DNA of 64,000 bases from Sphingopyxis sp. YR583 (GCF_900108295.1 NZ_FNWK01000001.1:2167001-2231000), one strand, 5' to 3'; numbered from the stretch's first letter, positions 19,368 to 28,806 are shown. Program-made: numbers and translations. Notes: generated by a model not told the origin, from the sequence alone.

Positions 19368-20900
19368 TCACCGCGCGTAGGCATCCCGCAATTCGCGTTT
19401 CAGTACCTTGCCGATCGGGCTGCGCGGCAATTCCTCGACGACGGTAATCGCGCTCAGCCGCTGCGTCTTGCCGACCTTGGCGTTGCAGTCGGCGCGGACG
19501 CTTTCCGCATCGGCGCCGGGTTTCAGCACGACAAACGCAACCGGCGTTTCGCCCCATTCCTCGCTCGGCATGCCGACCACCGCAGCCTCGACGACACGCT
19601 CGTCGGCGATCAATATGGCTTCGAGGTCGCTCGGGAAAATATTGAACCCGCCCGAGATGATCATGTCCTTGGCGCGGTCCATCAGCGTCAGGAACCCGTC
19701 CTCGTCGATGCGACCGATGTCGCCATGCTTGTAGAAGAGATTTCCTTCGGCATCATACCAGTGCATCGCCTTGGTCGCGTCGGGGCGATTATTATATCCC
19801 GTCATCATCGCGGGGCTGCGGCCGACGACTTCGCCGACCGACCCCTGCGGCAGTTCGTTGCCCTCCTCGTCGATCACCTTCGCGATATGGCCGGGCGCCG
19901 GTTTGCCGACGGTATGCAGCTTGTCGGGGAATTGATGCGCTTCGAGGATGAACGCCGCGCCGCCTTCGGTCATCCCGTAAATTTCGACGAGCCCGCCCGG
20001 CCAGCGTTGCAGCACATCGGCCTTCAGCGTCGCCGGGAAGGGCGCCGAGGTGCAATATTTGACGACGAAGCTGGAAAGGTCGAAGTCGCCGAAATCCTCC
20101 AGCGCCATGATGCGGCGATATTGCACCGGCACCAGCATCGTGTTCGTCGCGCGCTCGCGCACGGCGAGTTCGAGGAAGCCGCGCGCGTCGAATTTTTTCA
20201 TCAGCACAACCTGTCCGCCCGATCCGACAGTGGGCAGGAAGCTCGCCATCGTCGTGTTCGAATAGAGCGGGGTCGACAGGACCGTCACTGCGGCAGGCCC
20301 ATAGGCGGGCTTGCCGCGCTGGATATGCTGCCAGCGCATCGCGTGACTGTGGACGATGCCTTTGGGTGTGCCTGTGGTCCCCGACGAATAGATGATATTG
20401 AAGCCGTCGCCGGGCTGGATATCAACCGGCGTAGGCTTCGCGCCCGCAAGCGATAGCCAGGCGTCGAGCGGCGTTCCCGCTTCACTGCCGTCCATCGCGA
20501 TCAGGTCGCTTGCGGTAATGACCTGACCCTCCAGGCTCGCCTTCGCCGCGCTGTCGAGGAACAGGTGGCGCGCGCCGGTATCGGCGATCATCGCCGCCAT
20601 CTGTTCGCCCGTCGCGCTGTTGGTGACGAGGCCGGCGACCCCGCCGGCGCGCAGCGTGCCGAGGATCACTGCCATCTGCTCGACGCTGTTCAGGCCGGCG
20701 ATCGCCGTGCGCTCTCCCTTGGCGAATCCGTCCTGCTGCAACCGGGCGGCGATTCGGTCGGTCAATTGGTCCAGTTCGGACCAGCTCAGCCGCCGCACGG
20801 CGTCGGCAGCCGCTACGGCATCGGGACGTTCCGCCGCATGGGCACGGACAAGGTCGGGCAGGGTGGCGAAGTCGCCGTCAAGCATTTCGATACTGGTCAT
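19368..20900 (-). CDS. AMP-dependent acyl-CoA synthetase/ligase
   Basis: This 510-residue ANL-superfamily enzyme activates a carboxylic acid through an acyl-adenylate to its CoA thioester. The phosphate-binding loop YSSGTTGTPKG lies near residue 170. EIYGMTEGG is the A5-type motif. HGDIGRIDEDGFLTLMDRAKD is A7/A8, followed by GGFNIFPSDLEA and the catalytic Lys region SPIGKVLKREL at the C-terminus. The substrate cannot be told from sequence. It is divergent from the regulator remnant at 20988 and similar in size and motifs to the ligase at 21845. Confidence 0.92.
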   Translation of the reverse strand: MTSIEMLDGDFATLPDLVRAHAAERPDAVAAADAVRRLSWSELDQLTDRIAARLQQDGFAKGERTAIAGLNSVEQMAVILGTLRAGGVAGLVTNSATGEQMAAMIADTGARHLFLDSAAKASLEGQVITASDLIAMDGSEAGTPLDAWLSLAGAKPTPVDIQPGDGFNIIYSSGTTGTPKGIVHSHAMRWQHIQRGKPAYGPAAVTVLSTPLYSNTTMASFLPTVGSGGQVVLMKKFDARGFLELAVRERATNTMLVPVQYRRIMALEDFGDFDLSSFVVKYCTSAPFPATLKADVLQRWPGGLVEIYGMTEGGAAFILEAHQFPDKLHTVGKPAPGHIAKVIDEEGNELPQGSVGEVVGRSPAMMTGYNNRPDATKAMHWYDAEGNLFYKHGDIGRIDEDGFLTLMDRAKDMIISGGFNIFPSDLEAILIADERVVEAAVVGMPSEEWGETPVAFVVLKPGADAESVRADCNAKVGKTQRLSAITVVEELPRSPIGKVLKRELRDAYAR

Positions 20901-20987
20901 TCCTATGGACTAGCACAGCCGAAAGGCGGTGCAATGCCGGTGGGGCGGCGGAGCGACAGTATGTTGCGTCGACGACGGGGGATGCGG

Positions 20988-21700
20988 ATGGCATCATCGG
21001 ACAAGGCCGGGGCGGGCGACCGGAAATTGCTGGTCGCCGTTTATCATCCGGTCGTGGAGCGGGCCGATGCGCTGGGGGCGGCGGTGGAGGCGACGGACAT
21101 GGAGGTCATGTTCCTGCCCCCGCATGTGAACGGCCTCCGTCACTGGGTCGACGGCTGTTTCGACCTGCTGGTCGTTAACCCCTTTCTCGACTGGCAGGAG
21201 CCTTTCGAATTTGTCCGGCTGGCACGGTCGGCGATTGGCCGTCGGCCGCTCATCGTGCTTTCCGACCGCGATTCGCTCGACGACCGGATGGTCGCGCTCG
21301 ACGCGGGCGCCGACGACGCGGTCGGCTGGACCAACAATTTGCCCGAAGTGCTTGCGCGGATCGCCAGCCTGCTCCGGCGCAGTCGCATCGCCGCCGGGCA
21401 ACTCGGTGCCGGCGATCTGCGCATCGACCTGATCGACCGGCGTGTCGAGCGTGCGGGGCGGCTCATCCGCCTGCCGCTGCGCGAATTCGACCTGCTCGCG
21501 AATCTCGCGCGCGTCCCCGACCGGCCACTGTCGCGCGACGCGTTGCTCCGCGCAGTGTGCGCCTCGATTTCGATCCCGGCACCAACCGGGTCGAGGTGCA
21601 TATGTCGCGACTGCGCGCCAAGGTTGACCGGGGGTTCGACTGGCCGATGCTGCACACGGTGAAGGGCATGGGTTACGCGCTGCGGTCGCGGCGGGACTAG
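20988..21700 (+). pseudogene. OmpR/PhoB-like response regulator, frameshifted near the C-terminus
   Basis: The frame from ATG 20988 (after GGGGGA) encodes a receiver-like domain and a winged-helix domain (LIRLPLREFDLLANLARVP, then LSRDALLRAV). At about 21,558-21,560 the frame breaks. Reading on in the frame ending at 21700 gives RLDFDPGTNRVEVHMSRLR and KGMGYALRSRRD, the normal OmpR C-terminal end. One missing base (TGTG-CGCC where TGTGGCGCC would give VWRL) explains it. The receiver lacks the acidic pair after strand 1, and the phospho-Asp position reads Asn (LLVVNPF), so it may not be phosphorylated even if intact. Sequencing error is possible. Confidence 0.75.
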
Positions 21701-21844
21701 GTCCCGCATCGCCCGATCTTGCGGCGCAATTTGCCGCTTCTTGATCGCGAACCTGTCATCTGCTCCAGCTTGCTTGACCGAAAGTTTCAGGTTGCTACTG
21801 ATCTTCGACATAAAGAAAGCAATGATTCCCGGAGATGATGCCCG

Positions 21845-23377
21845 ATGCACCCCTCAGTCCACGCGCGTAATAACCCTGACAAAGCCGCGATCATCGTCGC
21901 CGAGACGGGCGATTCGATCAGCTATGGCGAACTCGACGCCGCCTCTAACCGCGCCGCGCAGCTGTTTCGCGCGCATGGCCTGGGGCACGAGGATGTCGTG
22001 GCCTTCATGCTCGACAACACGCCGCATTATTACGGCCTCACCTGGGGCGCGCAGCGCGCTGGCCTCCGCTATGTCTGCATTTCGTCGCGGCTGACGCAGG
22101 ACGAGACCGACTATATCCTCGAAAATTCGGGTGCGCAGATCCTCGTCGTGTCGGCAAGCCTCGCGAGCGCGGCGCAGCAGCTCACCACCGGGATCAAGCG
22201 TTTCGCAATGGGCGGGGCGATCCCGGGCTATGAAAGCTGGGAAGATGCCGTCGCTGCGATGCCCGCGACACCCATCGCCGATGAGCGCGCCGGGGTCGAC
22301 ATGCTCTATTCGTCGGGCACCACCGGGCGCCCCAAGGGCGTGCGCGTGCCGCTCCCCGAGGATCCGGCGATCGATGCGACGAACAGCCTCGTCATGCTCG
22401 CCTCGGCGGTGTTCCAGATCAACGCGGACAGCGTCTATCTCTCGCCCGCGCCGCTCTATCACGCGGCGCCCCTGCGCTGGTCGATGACCGTCCATCGGCT
22501 TGGGGGCACGGTTGTGCTGATGAAGAAATTCGATCCCGAGGCGGCGCTCTCGCACATCGAAAAATATCGGGTGAACAGCAGCCAGTGGGTGCCGACGCAT
22601 TTCGTTCGGATGCTGAAACTGCCCGGCGACGTCCGCGCCCGCTACGACACCTCTTCATTGAAGGTCGCGATCCATGCCGCAGCGCCGTGCCCGGTGCCGG
22701 TCAAGCAGGCGATGATCGACTGGTGGGGGCCCGTGCTTTTCGAATATTATGCCGGTTCCGAAGGCAATGGCATGACCTTCATTTCCAGCCCCGACTGGCT
22801 CACGCACAAGGGCAGCGTCGGCCGCCCGATCCTCGGCGCCGTGCACATCATGGGCGAGGATAATGAAACCGAGCTCGGTCCGAACGAGGAAGGCGCCGTT
22901 TTCTTCGAAAGCGAAAATGTCTTCGAATATCATGGAGATAACGAAAAAACCGCCTCCAGCCGCAATTCGAAAGGCTGGTCGACCCTTGGCGATGTGGGCA
23001 AAGTTGATGAAGATGGCTTCCTCTACCTCACCGACCGCAAAAGCTTCATGATCATCTCGGGCGGCGTGAACATCTATCCCCAGGAGATCGAGAATCATCT
23101 CGTCACGCATCCGAAGGTCGCCGATGTCGCGGTTGTCGGCGGACCGCATGACGAGATGGGCGAGGAAGTGATCGCGGTGATTCAGCCTGCCGACATGGCC
23201 GACGCGACCGATACCTTCCGCGCCGAGTTGCTGACCTATGCACGCGAAAAATTGTCGGGGGTGAAGATCCCGCGCCGCATCGACTTCCTCGAAGCGCTGC
23301 CGCGTCACGATACCGGCAAGCTCTACAAGCGCCTGCTCCGCGATCAATATTGGGAGAAGGCGAAGGCGGAGGCCTGA
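21845..23377 (+). CDS. Acyl-CoA synthetase (ANL superfamily)
   Basis: This 510-residue CoA ligase has the P-loop YSSGTTGRPKGV near residue 157, EYYAGSEGNG as the A5-type motif, GDVGKVDEDGFLYLTDRKS, GGVNIYPQEIEN and C-terminal PRHDTGKLYKRLLRD with the catalytic Lys. ATG 21845 follows GGAG at 21831-21834. It heads a likely operon with the isomerase-like gene 4 bp downstream and the crotonase gene, suggesting activation and breakdown of an aromatic, steroid-derived or fatty acid. The actual substrate is not known. Confidence 0.92.
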   Translation: MHPSVHARNNPDKAAIIVAETGDSISYGELDAASNRAAQLFRAHGLGHEDVVAFMLDNTPHYYGLTWGAQRAGLRYVCISSRLTQDETDYILENSGAQILVVSASLASAAQQLTTGIKRFAMGGAIPGYESWEDAVAAMPATPIADERAGVDMLYSSGTTGRPKGVRVPLPEDPAIDATNSLVMLASAVFQINADSVYLSPAPLYHAAPLRWSMTVHRLGGTVVLMKKFDPEAALSHIEKYRVNSSQWVPTHFVRMLKLPGDVRARYDTSSLKVAIHAAAPCPVPVKQAMIDWWGPVLFEYYAGSEGNGMTFISSPDWLTHKGSVGRPILGAVHIMGEDNETELGPNEEGAVFFESENVFEYHGDNEKTASSRNSKGWSTLGDVGKVDEDGFLYLTDRKSFMIISGGVNIYPQEIENHLVTHPKVADVAVVGGPHDEMGEEVIAVIQPADMADATDTFRAELLTYAREKLSGVKIPRRIDFLEALPRHDTGKLYKRLLRDQYWEKAKAEA

Positions 23378-23381
23378 TCCG

Positions 23382-23990
23382 ATGAGCGCGCGCGTCGAGT
23401 TTTTCTTCGATCTGTCGAGCCCGTGGACCTGTCTTGCGTTCCACAATCTGGCTGGCGTACTCGAACGGACGGCCGCGACGGCGATCTATCGGCCGATCCT
23501 TGTGGGCGGGGTGTTCAATGCGGTGAACCCGGCGGTCTACGCGGCGCGCGAGCAGGCCGACAACCGGCGGTTGCAGCATAGCTGGAAGGTGCTGAAGGAC
23601 TGGGCGCGGCTGGCGGGCGTGCCGATGAATTTTCCGTCAGAGTGGCATCCGGCAAAAAGCATCGCCGCGATGCGCTTCTGCTGCGCGCTCGAAGAAGATC
23701 AGGCGGCGCTTGTCCGTTTCGCGCGCGGCGCCTTTGCCAGCTATTTCGACCGGCAGGAAAATCTCGATGATCCCGCTGTGCTCGTTGCCGTCGCAAATGC
23801 CGAGGGGCTGGACGGTGCAACGATCGCCGCAGCGGCCGGCAGCGACGCGGTGAAAGCGCGGTTGCGGGCGAATACCGATGAAGTCATCGCGCGCGGCGGC
23901 TATGGTTCGCCGACGATCTTTGTCGACGGCGACGATATGTATTTCGGTAACGACCAGCTTCCGCTCGTCGAAGCCGCACTCAAAGGATGA
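23382..23990 (+). CDS. 2-hydroxychromene-2-carboxylate isomerase-like (DsbA/GST-kappa fold)
   Basis: This 202-residue thioredoxin-fold protein starts VEFFFDLSSPWTCLAFHNL, the HCCA isomerase/GST-kappa signature with Ser at the glutathione-activating position. The central LVGGVFNAVNP and the C-terminal RGGYGSPTIFVDGDDMYFGNDQLPLVEAAL also fit. Family members isomerise 2-hydroxychromene-2-carboxylate in naphthalene breakdown, but many relatives have other substrates. Its place between a CoA ligase and a crotonase argues for a catabolic role. Confidence 0.85.
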   Translation: MSARVEFFFDLSSPWTCLAFHNLAGVLERTAATAIYRPILVGGVFNAVNPAVYAAREQADNRRLQHSWKVLKDWARLAGVPMNFPSEWHPAKSIAAMRFCCALEEDQAALVRFARGAFASYFDRQENLDDPAVLVAVANAEGLDGATIAAAAGSDAVKARLRANTDEVIARGGYGSPTIFVDGDDMYFGNDQLPLVEAALKG

Positions 23991-24003
23991 AAAGGACTCT
24001 CCC

Positions 24004-24807
24004 GTGAAAGACCGTATTTCGATCACCATGCTTGATGGCGGTATTGCCGACGTCCGGTTGATCCGCACCGACAAGATGAACGCGCTCGACGGTGCGATGT
24101 GGGAGGCGCTCGCCGAGGCAATCGACCAGCTCAAGGCGACCGCGGGCCTTCGTGTCGTTGTGTTGTCGGGCGAAGGCCGCGCCTTTTGCGCGGGGCTCGA
24201 TCTGTCGAGCCTCAGCAATGATCGCGATCCGGGTGCGAGCAGCGCGGGGGGCAGCCTGTCCGATCGGACGCGCGGCATCGTGAACAATGCCCAATATGCC
24301 GCATGGGGCTGGCGCGAGCTTCCGGTACCCGTGATCGCGGCGGTACACGGCGTCGCTTTTGGCGCTGGCAGCCAGATCATGGCCGCAGCCGACATCCGTA
24401 TCGTCCATCCCGATACGCGCATCGCGATCATGGAAATGCGCTGGGGTCTTGTTCCCGACGTCGCGGGCATGGCGCTGTGGCGCACGCAGGTCGCCGACGA
24501 TGTGCTGCGCGAGCTGATCTATACCAATCGCGAGTTCAACGGATCGGAAGCGAAGCTGCTTGGCTTTGCGACGCATGTGTCCGACGATCCACTGGCGCGT
24601 GCGATGGAGCTTGCCGAGGTGATCGCCGACAAGAACCCGCACGCGATCCGTGGGGCGAAGCGGCTGTGCAACATGCTCGCCGATGCGAGCGACGCCGAAA
24701 TATTGCAGGCCGAAAGCGACGAGCAGGTGAAGGTCATCCGCACCCCGAATCAGATGGAGGCGGTGATGGCGGGGATGCAGAAGCGGAAGCCGGACTTCGT
24801 CGACTAG
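24004..24807 (+). CDS. Enoyl-CoA hydratase/isomerase (crotonase family)
   Basis: This crotonase-fold protein of about 267 residues acts on acyl-CoA thioesters. GEGRAFCAGLDLSSL and AVHGVAFGAGSQIMAAADIRI carry the two oxyanion-hole segments, and MEMRWGLVPDVAG follows. The Glu pair of true hydratases is not clearly kept at the second position, so isomerase or another crotonase chemistry is possible. GTG 24004 follows AAAGGA; the earlier in-frame part overlaps the isomerase gene and is not protein-like. It ends in a CTAG shared with the convergent ATP12 gene. Confidence 0.88.
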   Translation: MKDRISITMLDGGIADVRLIRTDKMNALDGAMWEALAEAIDQLKATAGLRVVVLSGEGRAFCAGLDLSSLSNDRDPGASSAGGSLSDRTRGIVNNAQYAAWGWRELPVPVIAAVHGVAFGAGSQIMAAADIRIVHPDTRIAIMEMRWGLVPDVAGMALWRTQVADDVLRELIYTNREFNGSEAKLLGFATHVSDDPLARAMELAEVIADKNPHAIRGAKRLCNMLADASDAEILQAESDEQVKVIRTPNQMEAVMAGMQKRKPDFVD

Positions 24808-25493
24808 AGCAGGCTCAGGAAGCGCGCGGCATTGTCCCAGTCGCGCTTGTGTGCTGCGCGCGCCTTTTGCGCTTCGCTGTCAGCGCCCCAGCGGCGTTCC
24901 TGATAGAGATCGTCGAGGCTGGCCGCGTCCCACAGTAGCGCGGCGTCGAAGGCGCCGTCGATCAGCGCGAGCCCGGCGACGAGCGATCCTCCGATGGTCA
25001 CGATCGGCGTCAGTGCGGTAATCCGCCAGCGATCCTGCGCGAGAACGGCGCCTTGCAATGCGGCAATGGTAGCGTCGGGCTGGTCGACGGGCAGGACGCC
25101 CCGCGTCAGTATAAATTCGATGCCGTATCGCGCCTCTGCCCAGGCGAGCAGCGGGTTCCATATCGCCGCCTGTTCGGCCTGCAGCGCCGCGTCGCGCGCG
25201 TCGCGATAGCAGAAGAGGTCGCTCTCGGCATACGCCGCGACCGGCGCGGCAAAGGCGGCGAGGTCAGGTGTCGCCAGATCGATCGCGGCGTTGGTCAGGC
25301 CCGTCATCGGCATGGCGGCGGGATCGATCGTCTCGCCCACATCGCGCCATTCGGCGGCGATGGCGTCAGCGAGCGCCGGGCTGGCGACGGCAAGCGGAGC
25401 GCGCTGCGGCGTGCGGACCGGACGACCGTCGAGCGCGATACCCCAGCCGTCGCCTTCGGGTGCGACGGCGACCTCCTTCCAGAAACGCTTCAT
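24804..25493 (-). CDS. ATP12-family F1-ATPase assembly chaperone
   Basis: This 229-residue protein matches the ATP12 family, which in mitochondria binds the F1 alpha subunit; alphaproteobacterial members are close relatives. Signatures are KRFWKEVAV near the start, ALDGRPVRTPQRAPLAVAS, AIAAEWRDVGETIDPAAMP and the C-terminal ASLDDLYQERRWGAD. It is the last gene of a tightly overlapping minus-strand operon; its ATG overlaps the upstream stop (25490-25493). Confidence 0.92.
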   Translation of the reverse strand: MKRFWKEVAVAPEGDGWGIALDGRPVRTPQRAPLAVASPALADAIAAEWRDVGETIDPAAMPMTGLTNAAIDLATPDLAAFAAPVAAYAESDLFCYRDARDAALQAEQAAIWNPLLAWAEARYGIEFILTRGVLPVDQPDATIAALQGAVLAQDRWRITALTPIVTIGGSLVAGLALIDGAFDAALLWDAASLDDLYQERRWGADSEAQKARAAHKRDWDNAARFLSLL

Positions 25494-25726
25494 AGCTCTT
25501 TGGGCGATCGCCAGCGGCGCGCGAGGATCATTGGCATCACTGCGAAATCGAACGCGCCCACGAGCACGATCGCAACGCCGATCCAGCGATCCGTCGGTTG
25601 GCCCGCGAGCGAAAAGCCGCCGCTGATCAGGATGAAGCCAATCATTACAAAGGCCGCGCCCATCAGGCGCATCGCAGAGATGGCGAAGAAACGTTTTTTA
25701 ACGAGGCTGTCGTCGGGCCGGTTCAT
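25490..25726 (-). CDS. Small membrane protein, unknown
   Basis: This 78-residue protein has two hydrophobic helices (GAAFVMIGFILISGGFSLA and WIGVAIVLVGAFDFAVMPMI) and a basic C-terminus. It overlaps both neighbours by 4 bp (ATGA junctions), which supports expression. It sits between the PaiB-like and ATP12 genes. The family is not recognised beyond the two-helix topology. Confidence 0.75.
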   Translation of the reverse strand: MNRPDDSLVKKRFFAISAMRLMGAAFVMIGFILISGGFSLAGQPTDRWIGVAIVLVGAFDFAVMPMILARRWRSPKEL

Positions 25727-26343
25727 GCGCCCTCCCTATCGCCGCCGAGATGGCGCATCAACTGCGCGAGCGCGCCATGACCGGTCGTTTCGATCCCGGC
25801 GATCACGCGGTCGCGCTCATCGGTGGGTTTGTTCTGCGACAATTTGACCGTTGGGCGCCACGCGGTGATCCGCATTTCGAAACCGACGATGGCGCCGGTC
25901 ATCTTGCTGAACAGTGCCGAATTCATCTTGTCGCGCGTCCATGGTGGGTTGGCGCCGACGCGCGCCTCATGTTGAGCAGACAATGTGTCGAGCTGTGCAA
26001 CCAGTTCGGCGTCGTCCAGCTTGCGCGCCACGCCTTCCATTTCGATCGCGACATAATTCCATGTCGGCACCTGATCGGCGTCGGCGTACCAGCTCGCGCT
26101 GACATAGGCGTCGGGGCCCTGCACAACGGCGAGCGCGGTTGCGCCGCCCAAGTGCCGGGTGAGCGCATTGCCGCGCGCAAGGTGGAACTGCAGCGTTGCC
26201 CGGTCGTCGCTCAGCACCACCGGCGCATGCGCCACGCGTGGCCCGTCGGGGGTGTTAGCAAAGATCGCGGCAAAACCGATTTCGCGGACGAGCAATTCGG
26301 CGAGGTCGTCCTGCCGCGGGCGGAAGGCGGAGTTCGGGTGCAT
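25723..26343 (-). CDS. FMN-binding negative transcriptional regulator family protein (PaiB-like)
   Basis: This 206-residue split-barrel flavin-binding protein starts MHPNSAFRPRQDDLAELLV, typical for PaiB relatives. It includes HLARGNALTRHLGG, GPDAYVSASWYADADQVPTWNY (the family signature) and C-terminal NKPTDERDRVIAGIE. PaiB was described as a repressor in Bacillus, but most relatives are uncharacterised FMN proteins. Its ATG overlaps the stop of the upstream synthase gene by one base. Confidence 0.87.
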   Translation of the reverse strand: MHPNSAFRPRQDDLAELLVREIGFAAIFANTPDGPRVAHAPVVLSDDRATLQFHLARGNALTRHLGGATALAVVQGPDAYVSASWYADADQVPTWNYVAIEMEGVARKLDDAELVAQLDTLSAQHEARVGANPPWTRDKMNSALFSKMTGAIVGFEMRITAWRPTVKLSQNKPTDERDRVIAGIETTGHGALAQLMRHLGGDREGA

Positions 26344-27575
26344 CAGCTCGCCTTGGGCGGGCGCGCCGGATGCTTCTTCGCGCTCGGCTTCTTGCCTGCG
26401 GGTTTTCCCGTTGCCGGCTTGCCGGGCTTGCCCGGTTTCGTTTTTGCCTTGGGCTTCGGCTTGCCGACAAAGTCGGTCGGCTTGCTGTCGGCGGTGCGGC
26501 CGCGCCGCTCGCCGCGCCGGGCCTTGCGAATCTGCTTGCTGTGCGCCTTGGCCTGCGCCTTCAGTGCGGCTTTAGGTGGCGGACCCTTGGCAACATCGTC
26601 GATCCCGATTTCGCCGAGGAGCAGGTCGAAGCCGAGCGCGTCGAGACTGGCGGCGAAATGCTCGGGCACTTCGGCGCTGATATCGATTGCGCCGCCGTCG
26701 GGATGGTCGATGCGCAGCCGGCGGCTGTGCAGATGCATCTTGCGGCTGATCGTCCCGGTCAGAAACGCGCCCTTGCCGCCATATTTTCCGTCGCCGACAA
26801 TCGGATGGCCGATCGCAGCCATATGGACGCGGAGCTGGTGGGTGCGCCCGGTCAAGGGCTGCAGTTCGACCCACGCGGCGCTGTTTCCCGCGCGCTCGAT
26901 CACACGATAGCGCGTCTTTGACGCGAGGCCGCTGTCGTGAACGTGCATCTTCTCACCGCCCGATCCGGGCTGCTTGGCGAGCGGCAGGTCGATTTCGCCC
27001 TGCTGGATGTCGGGAACGCCGACGATCAGCGCCCAATAGGTCTTGCGTGCGCTGCGGTTCGAAAAGCTCTTGGCGAAATAAGCCGCGGCGCGCGGGGTGC
27101 GTGCGATCAGAAGGGCGCCCGACGTATCCTTGTCGAGCCGATGCACCAGTTTCGGTCGTACCGGCGCATCATATTTGAGCGCGTCGAGCAGGCCGTCGAC
27201 ATGTTGTTCGGTCTTCGTGCCGCCCTGTGTCGCGAGGCCGGGCAGCTTGTTGAGCACGATCGCGCTGGCGTCGCGGTGGATCACCATGCCGGTTGCGAGC
27301 TCGATATCGGCGTCGGTGAGCGGACGGCCCTTGCGTGCCGGACGCGCTTCGGTCTCGACCGGCGGGGTCGGCATGATCAGCTTCTGCCCCGTCGCGATGC
27401 GGTCAGAGACATCGGCCTTTTTCCCGTCGAGCGTCAGTTGCCCGGAACGCGCCCAGCGCGCGAGCAGCGCGTGCGGCGTGCCCTCGCGGTGACGCTTGAA
27501 CCAGCGATCGAGCCGGATGCCGTCATCCTCCTCGGCGATGATGGCGCCGTCGAGCTTTGCTTTGGGTTCGCTCAT
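26343..27575 (-). CDS. RluA-family 23S rRNA pseudouridine synthase with basic tail
   Basis: This pseudouridine synthase of about 410 residues is most like RluC/RluD. An S4-like N-terminal segment (GIRLDRWFKRH, then RWARSGQLTLDGKK) precedes the catalytic domain, with HRLDKDTSGALLIA carrying the catalytic Asp and LQPLTGRTHQLRVHMA downstream. The last 90 residues are a Lys/Ala/Pro-rich basic tail, likely disordered and RNA-binding. I start it at ATG 27575 (MSEPKAK), which overlaps the crcB stop; the longer open frame upstream is not protein-like. Confidence 0.92.
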   Translation of the reverse strand: MSEPKAKLDGAIIAEEDDGIRLDRWFKRHREGTPHALLARWARSGQLTLDGKKADVSDRIATGQKLIMPTPPVETEARPARKGRPLTDADIELATGMVIHRDASAIVLNKLPGLATQGGTKTEQHVDGLLDALKYDAPVRPKLVHRLDKDTSGALLIARTPRAAAYFAKSFSNRSARKTYWALIVGVPDIQQGEIDLPLAKQPGSGGEKMHVHDSGLASKTRYRVIERAGNSAAWVELQPLTGRTHQLRVHMAAIGHPIVGDGKYGGKGAFLTGTISRKMHLHSRRLRIDHPDGGAIDISAEVPEHFAASLDALGFDLLLGEIGIDDVAKGPPPKAALKAQAKAHSKQIRKARRGERRGRTADSKPTDFVGKPKPKAKTKPGKPGKPATGKPAGKKPSAKKHPARPPKAS

Positions 27576-27952
27576 GCCGGCACCTGCCGCATGATGAAGA
27601 GGCCGAGCCCGCAGGCGGCGATGGCGCCGATGACCGACGCGAGGACATAGGCGGCGGCTTGCGCGTTTTGGCCGCGTTCGAAAAGCATCCAGAATTCCAT
27701 GCTGAAAGAGGAGAAAGTGGTGAAGCCGCCGAGGACGCCGACGCCGATAAAAAGGCGGGCGGTTTCGCCGCCGTCGCTGCTGCGCGCGAGCGCGCCGATC
27801 AGTAGCCCCATCAACAGGCCGCCGATGACATTGATCGACAGCGTCCACCAGGGGAAACCTGGGCCGAGCCGCGCGAGCATCGCCTGCCCGACCAGATGGC
27901 GGGCCCCGGCGCCGATCGCGCCGCCGATCATGACGGGAAACAGGCTGTTCAT
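27572..27952 (-). CDS. crcB: Fluoride channel CrcB/Fluc
   Basis: This 126-residue protein has four hydrophobic helices and is of normal CrcB length. Signatures are GGAIGAGARHLVGQ in helix 1, TLSINVIGGLLMGLL in helix 2 and GVLGGFTTFSSFSMEF with the Phe-rich fluoride path. It exports fluoride as a dual-topology dimer in the inner membrane. No fluoride riboswitch was recognised upstream. ATGA overlap with the synthase gene downstream. Confidence 0.94.
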   Translation of the reverse strand: MNSLFPVMIGGAIGAGARHLVGQAMLARLGPGFPWWTLSINVIGGLLMGLLIGALARSSDGGETARLFIGVGVLGGFTTFSSFSMEFWMLFERGQNAQAAAYVLASVIGAIAACGLGLFIMRQVPA

Positions 27953-27998
27953 GCGCTCGCCCTAGCCCGAAACGGGCGCGAGGCATAGCGGGCCATTT

Positions 27999-28577
27999 CT
28001 AGGCGTCGGGCGGCGCCAGCGCAGTGGCCGGGCGTTCGTGCGTCGCGCGCCAGTTTTCGGGACGGACGAAGTCGCCTTGCCAGATGCCCCGGCTTTTCGC
28101 CTGCGCCTCGGCCTCTTCCACCAAATAGGCATCGCTCGTTGCCACCGCCCAGCCGAGCCGCGTCATTTCGGCGCCGAGATCGATGCCGTCGGGGTAGGGG
28201 GCGGTGCGGCACGCGGCGAGCGTGCGATCATACCGATCCTTTGCCGCGACTTCGCAATGAAGCGGTCCTCGTCCTGCCAGTCTCTCAAGCGCGGCGCGTG
28301 CGTCCTGCCCGCAAGGCCAGCGGACGGCGCCGCGCGCGCAATCCTGCCGATATTCGACCGCGTCGATGCCGTTCAGGCGGATCGTCAGCGGGGTGTCACC
28401 CTGCCGTACCGTCAGGCTGTCGCCATCGATTATATGAACGAGCGGTACGGTCAGCGCGGGCGCCGGCGACCACATCCATGCGATGAAGGCGAGCCCGCCG
28501 AGTAACAGCAACGCGAGCAGCGACCGAAAACGCCGCCGCCAGCGCAGTCGCGCGGGCGAGAATGAGCCTGAAACCAT
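27999..28577 (-). CDS. Thermonuclease (SNase)-family protein, membrane-anchored
   Basis: This protein of about 192 residues has an N-terminal anchor (FRSLLALLLLGGLAFIAWMW) and one staphylococcal-nuclease-like domain (HIIDGDSLTVRQG; IRLNGIDAVE; AKDRYDRTLAAC). The Arg/Glu/Asp residues of the SNase site are plausibly present. I start at ATG 28577 (MVSGSFSPARLRW) rather than the longer frame, whose extra part is not protein-like. It lies 46 bp upstream of crcB and may lead that operon. Confidence 0.85.
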   Translation of the reverse strand: MVSGSFSPARLRWRRRFRSLLALLLLGGLAFIAWMWSPAPALTVPLVHIIDGDSLTVRQGDTPLTIRLNGIDAVEYRQDCARGAVRWPCGQDARAALERLAGRGPLHCEVAAKDRYDRTLAACRTAPYPDGIDLGAEMTRLGWAVATSDAYLVEEAEAQAKSRGIWQGDFVRPENWRATHERPATALAPPDA

Positions 28578-28806
28578 GAGTTCCGCCTGACTGGACGGCT
28601 GGCGCTTGGCAAGGGGTGAATCATGGATTGACGATGAGAACAAATCATGTCCAATATGGACATATTCCCGGACGGCCGACGCGCGCCGACTCATGCCGAT
28701 ATCAAGCTTGGGTCCGGATTGGCGGCAAACGGGAGCGAACAAAAGGTGAATATCACCGAAATGACGGCATGCTTACGCCATGGTGGAGCGATGGGGGACA
28801 GGTAGC

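Noticed and set aside
25490..25726. Part of an extended ATP12 or PaiB protein
   Set aside because: The 78-residue frame has its own start and stop with 4-bp overlaps on both sides and a coherent two-helix membrane profile, so it is kept as a separate gene.
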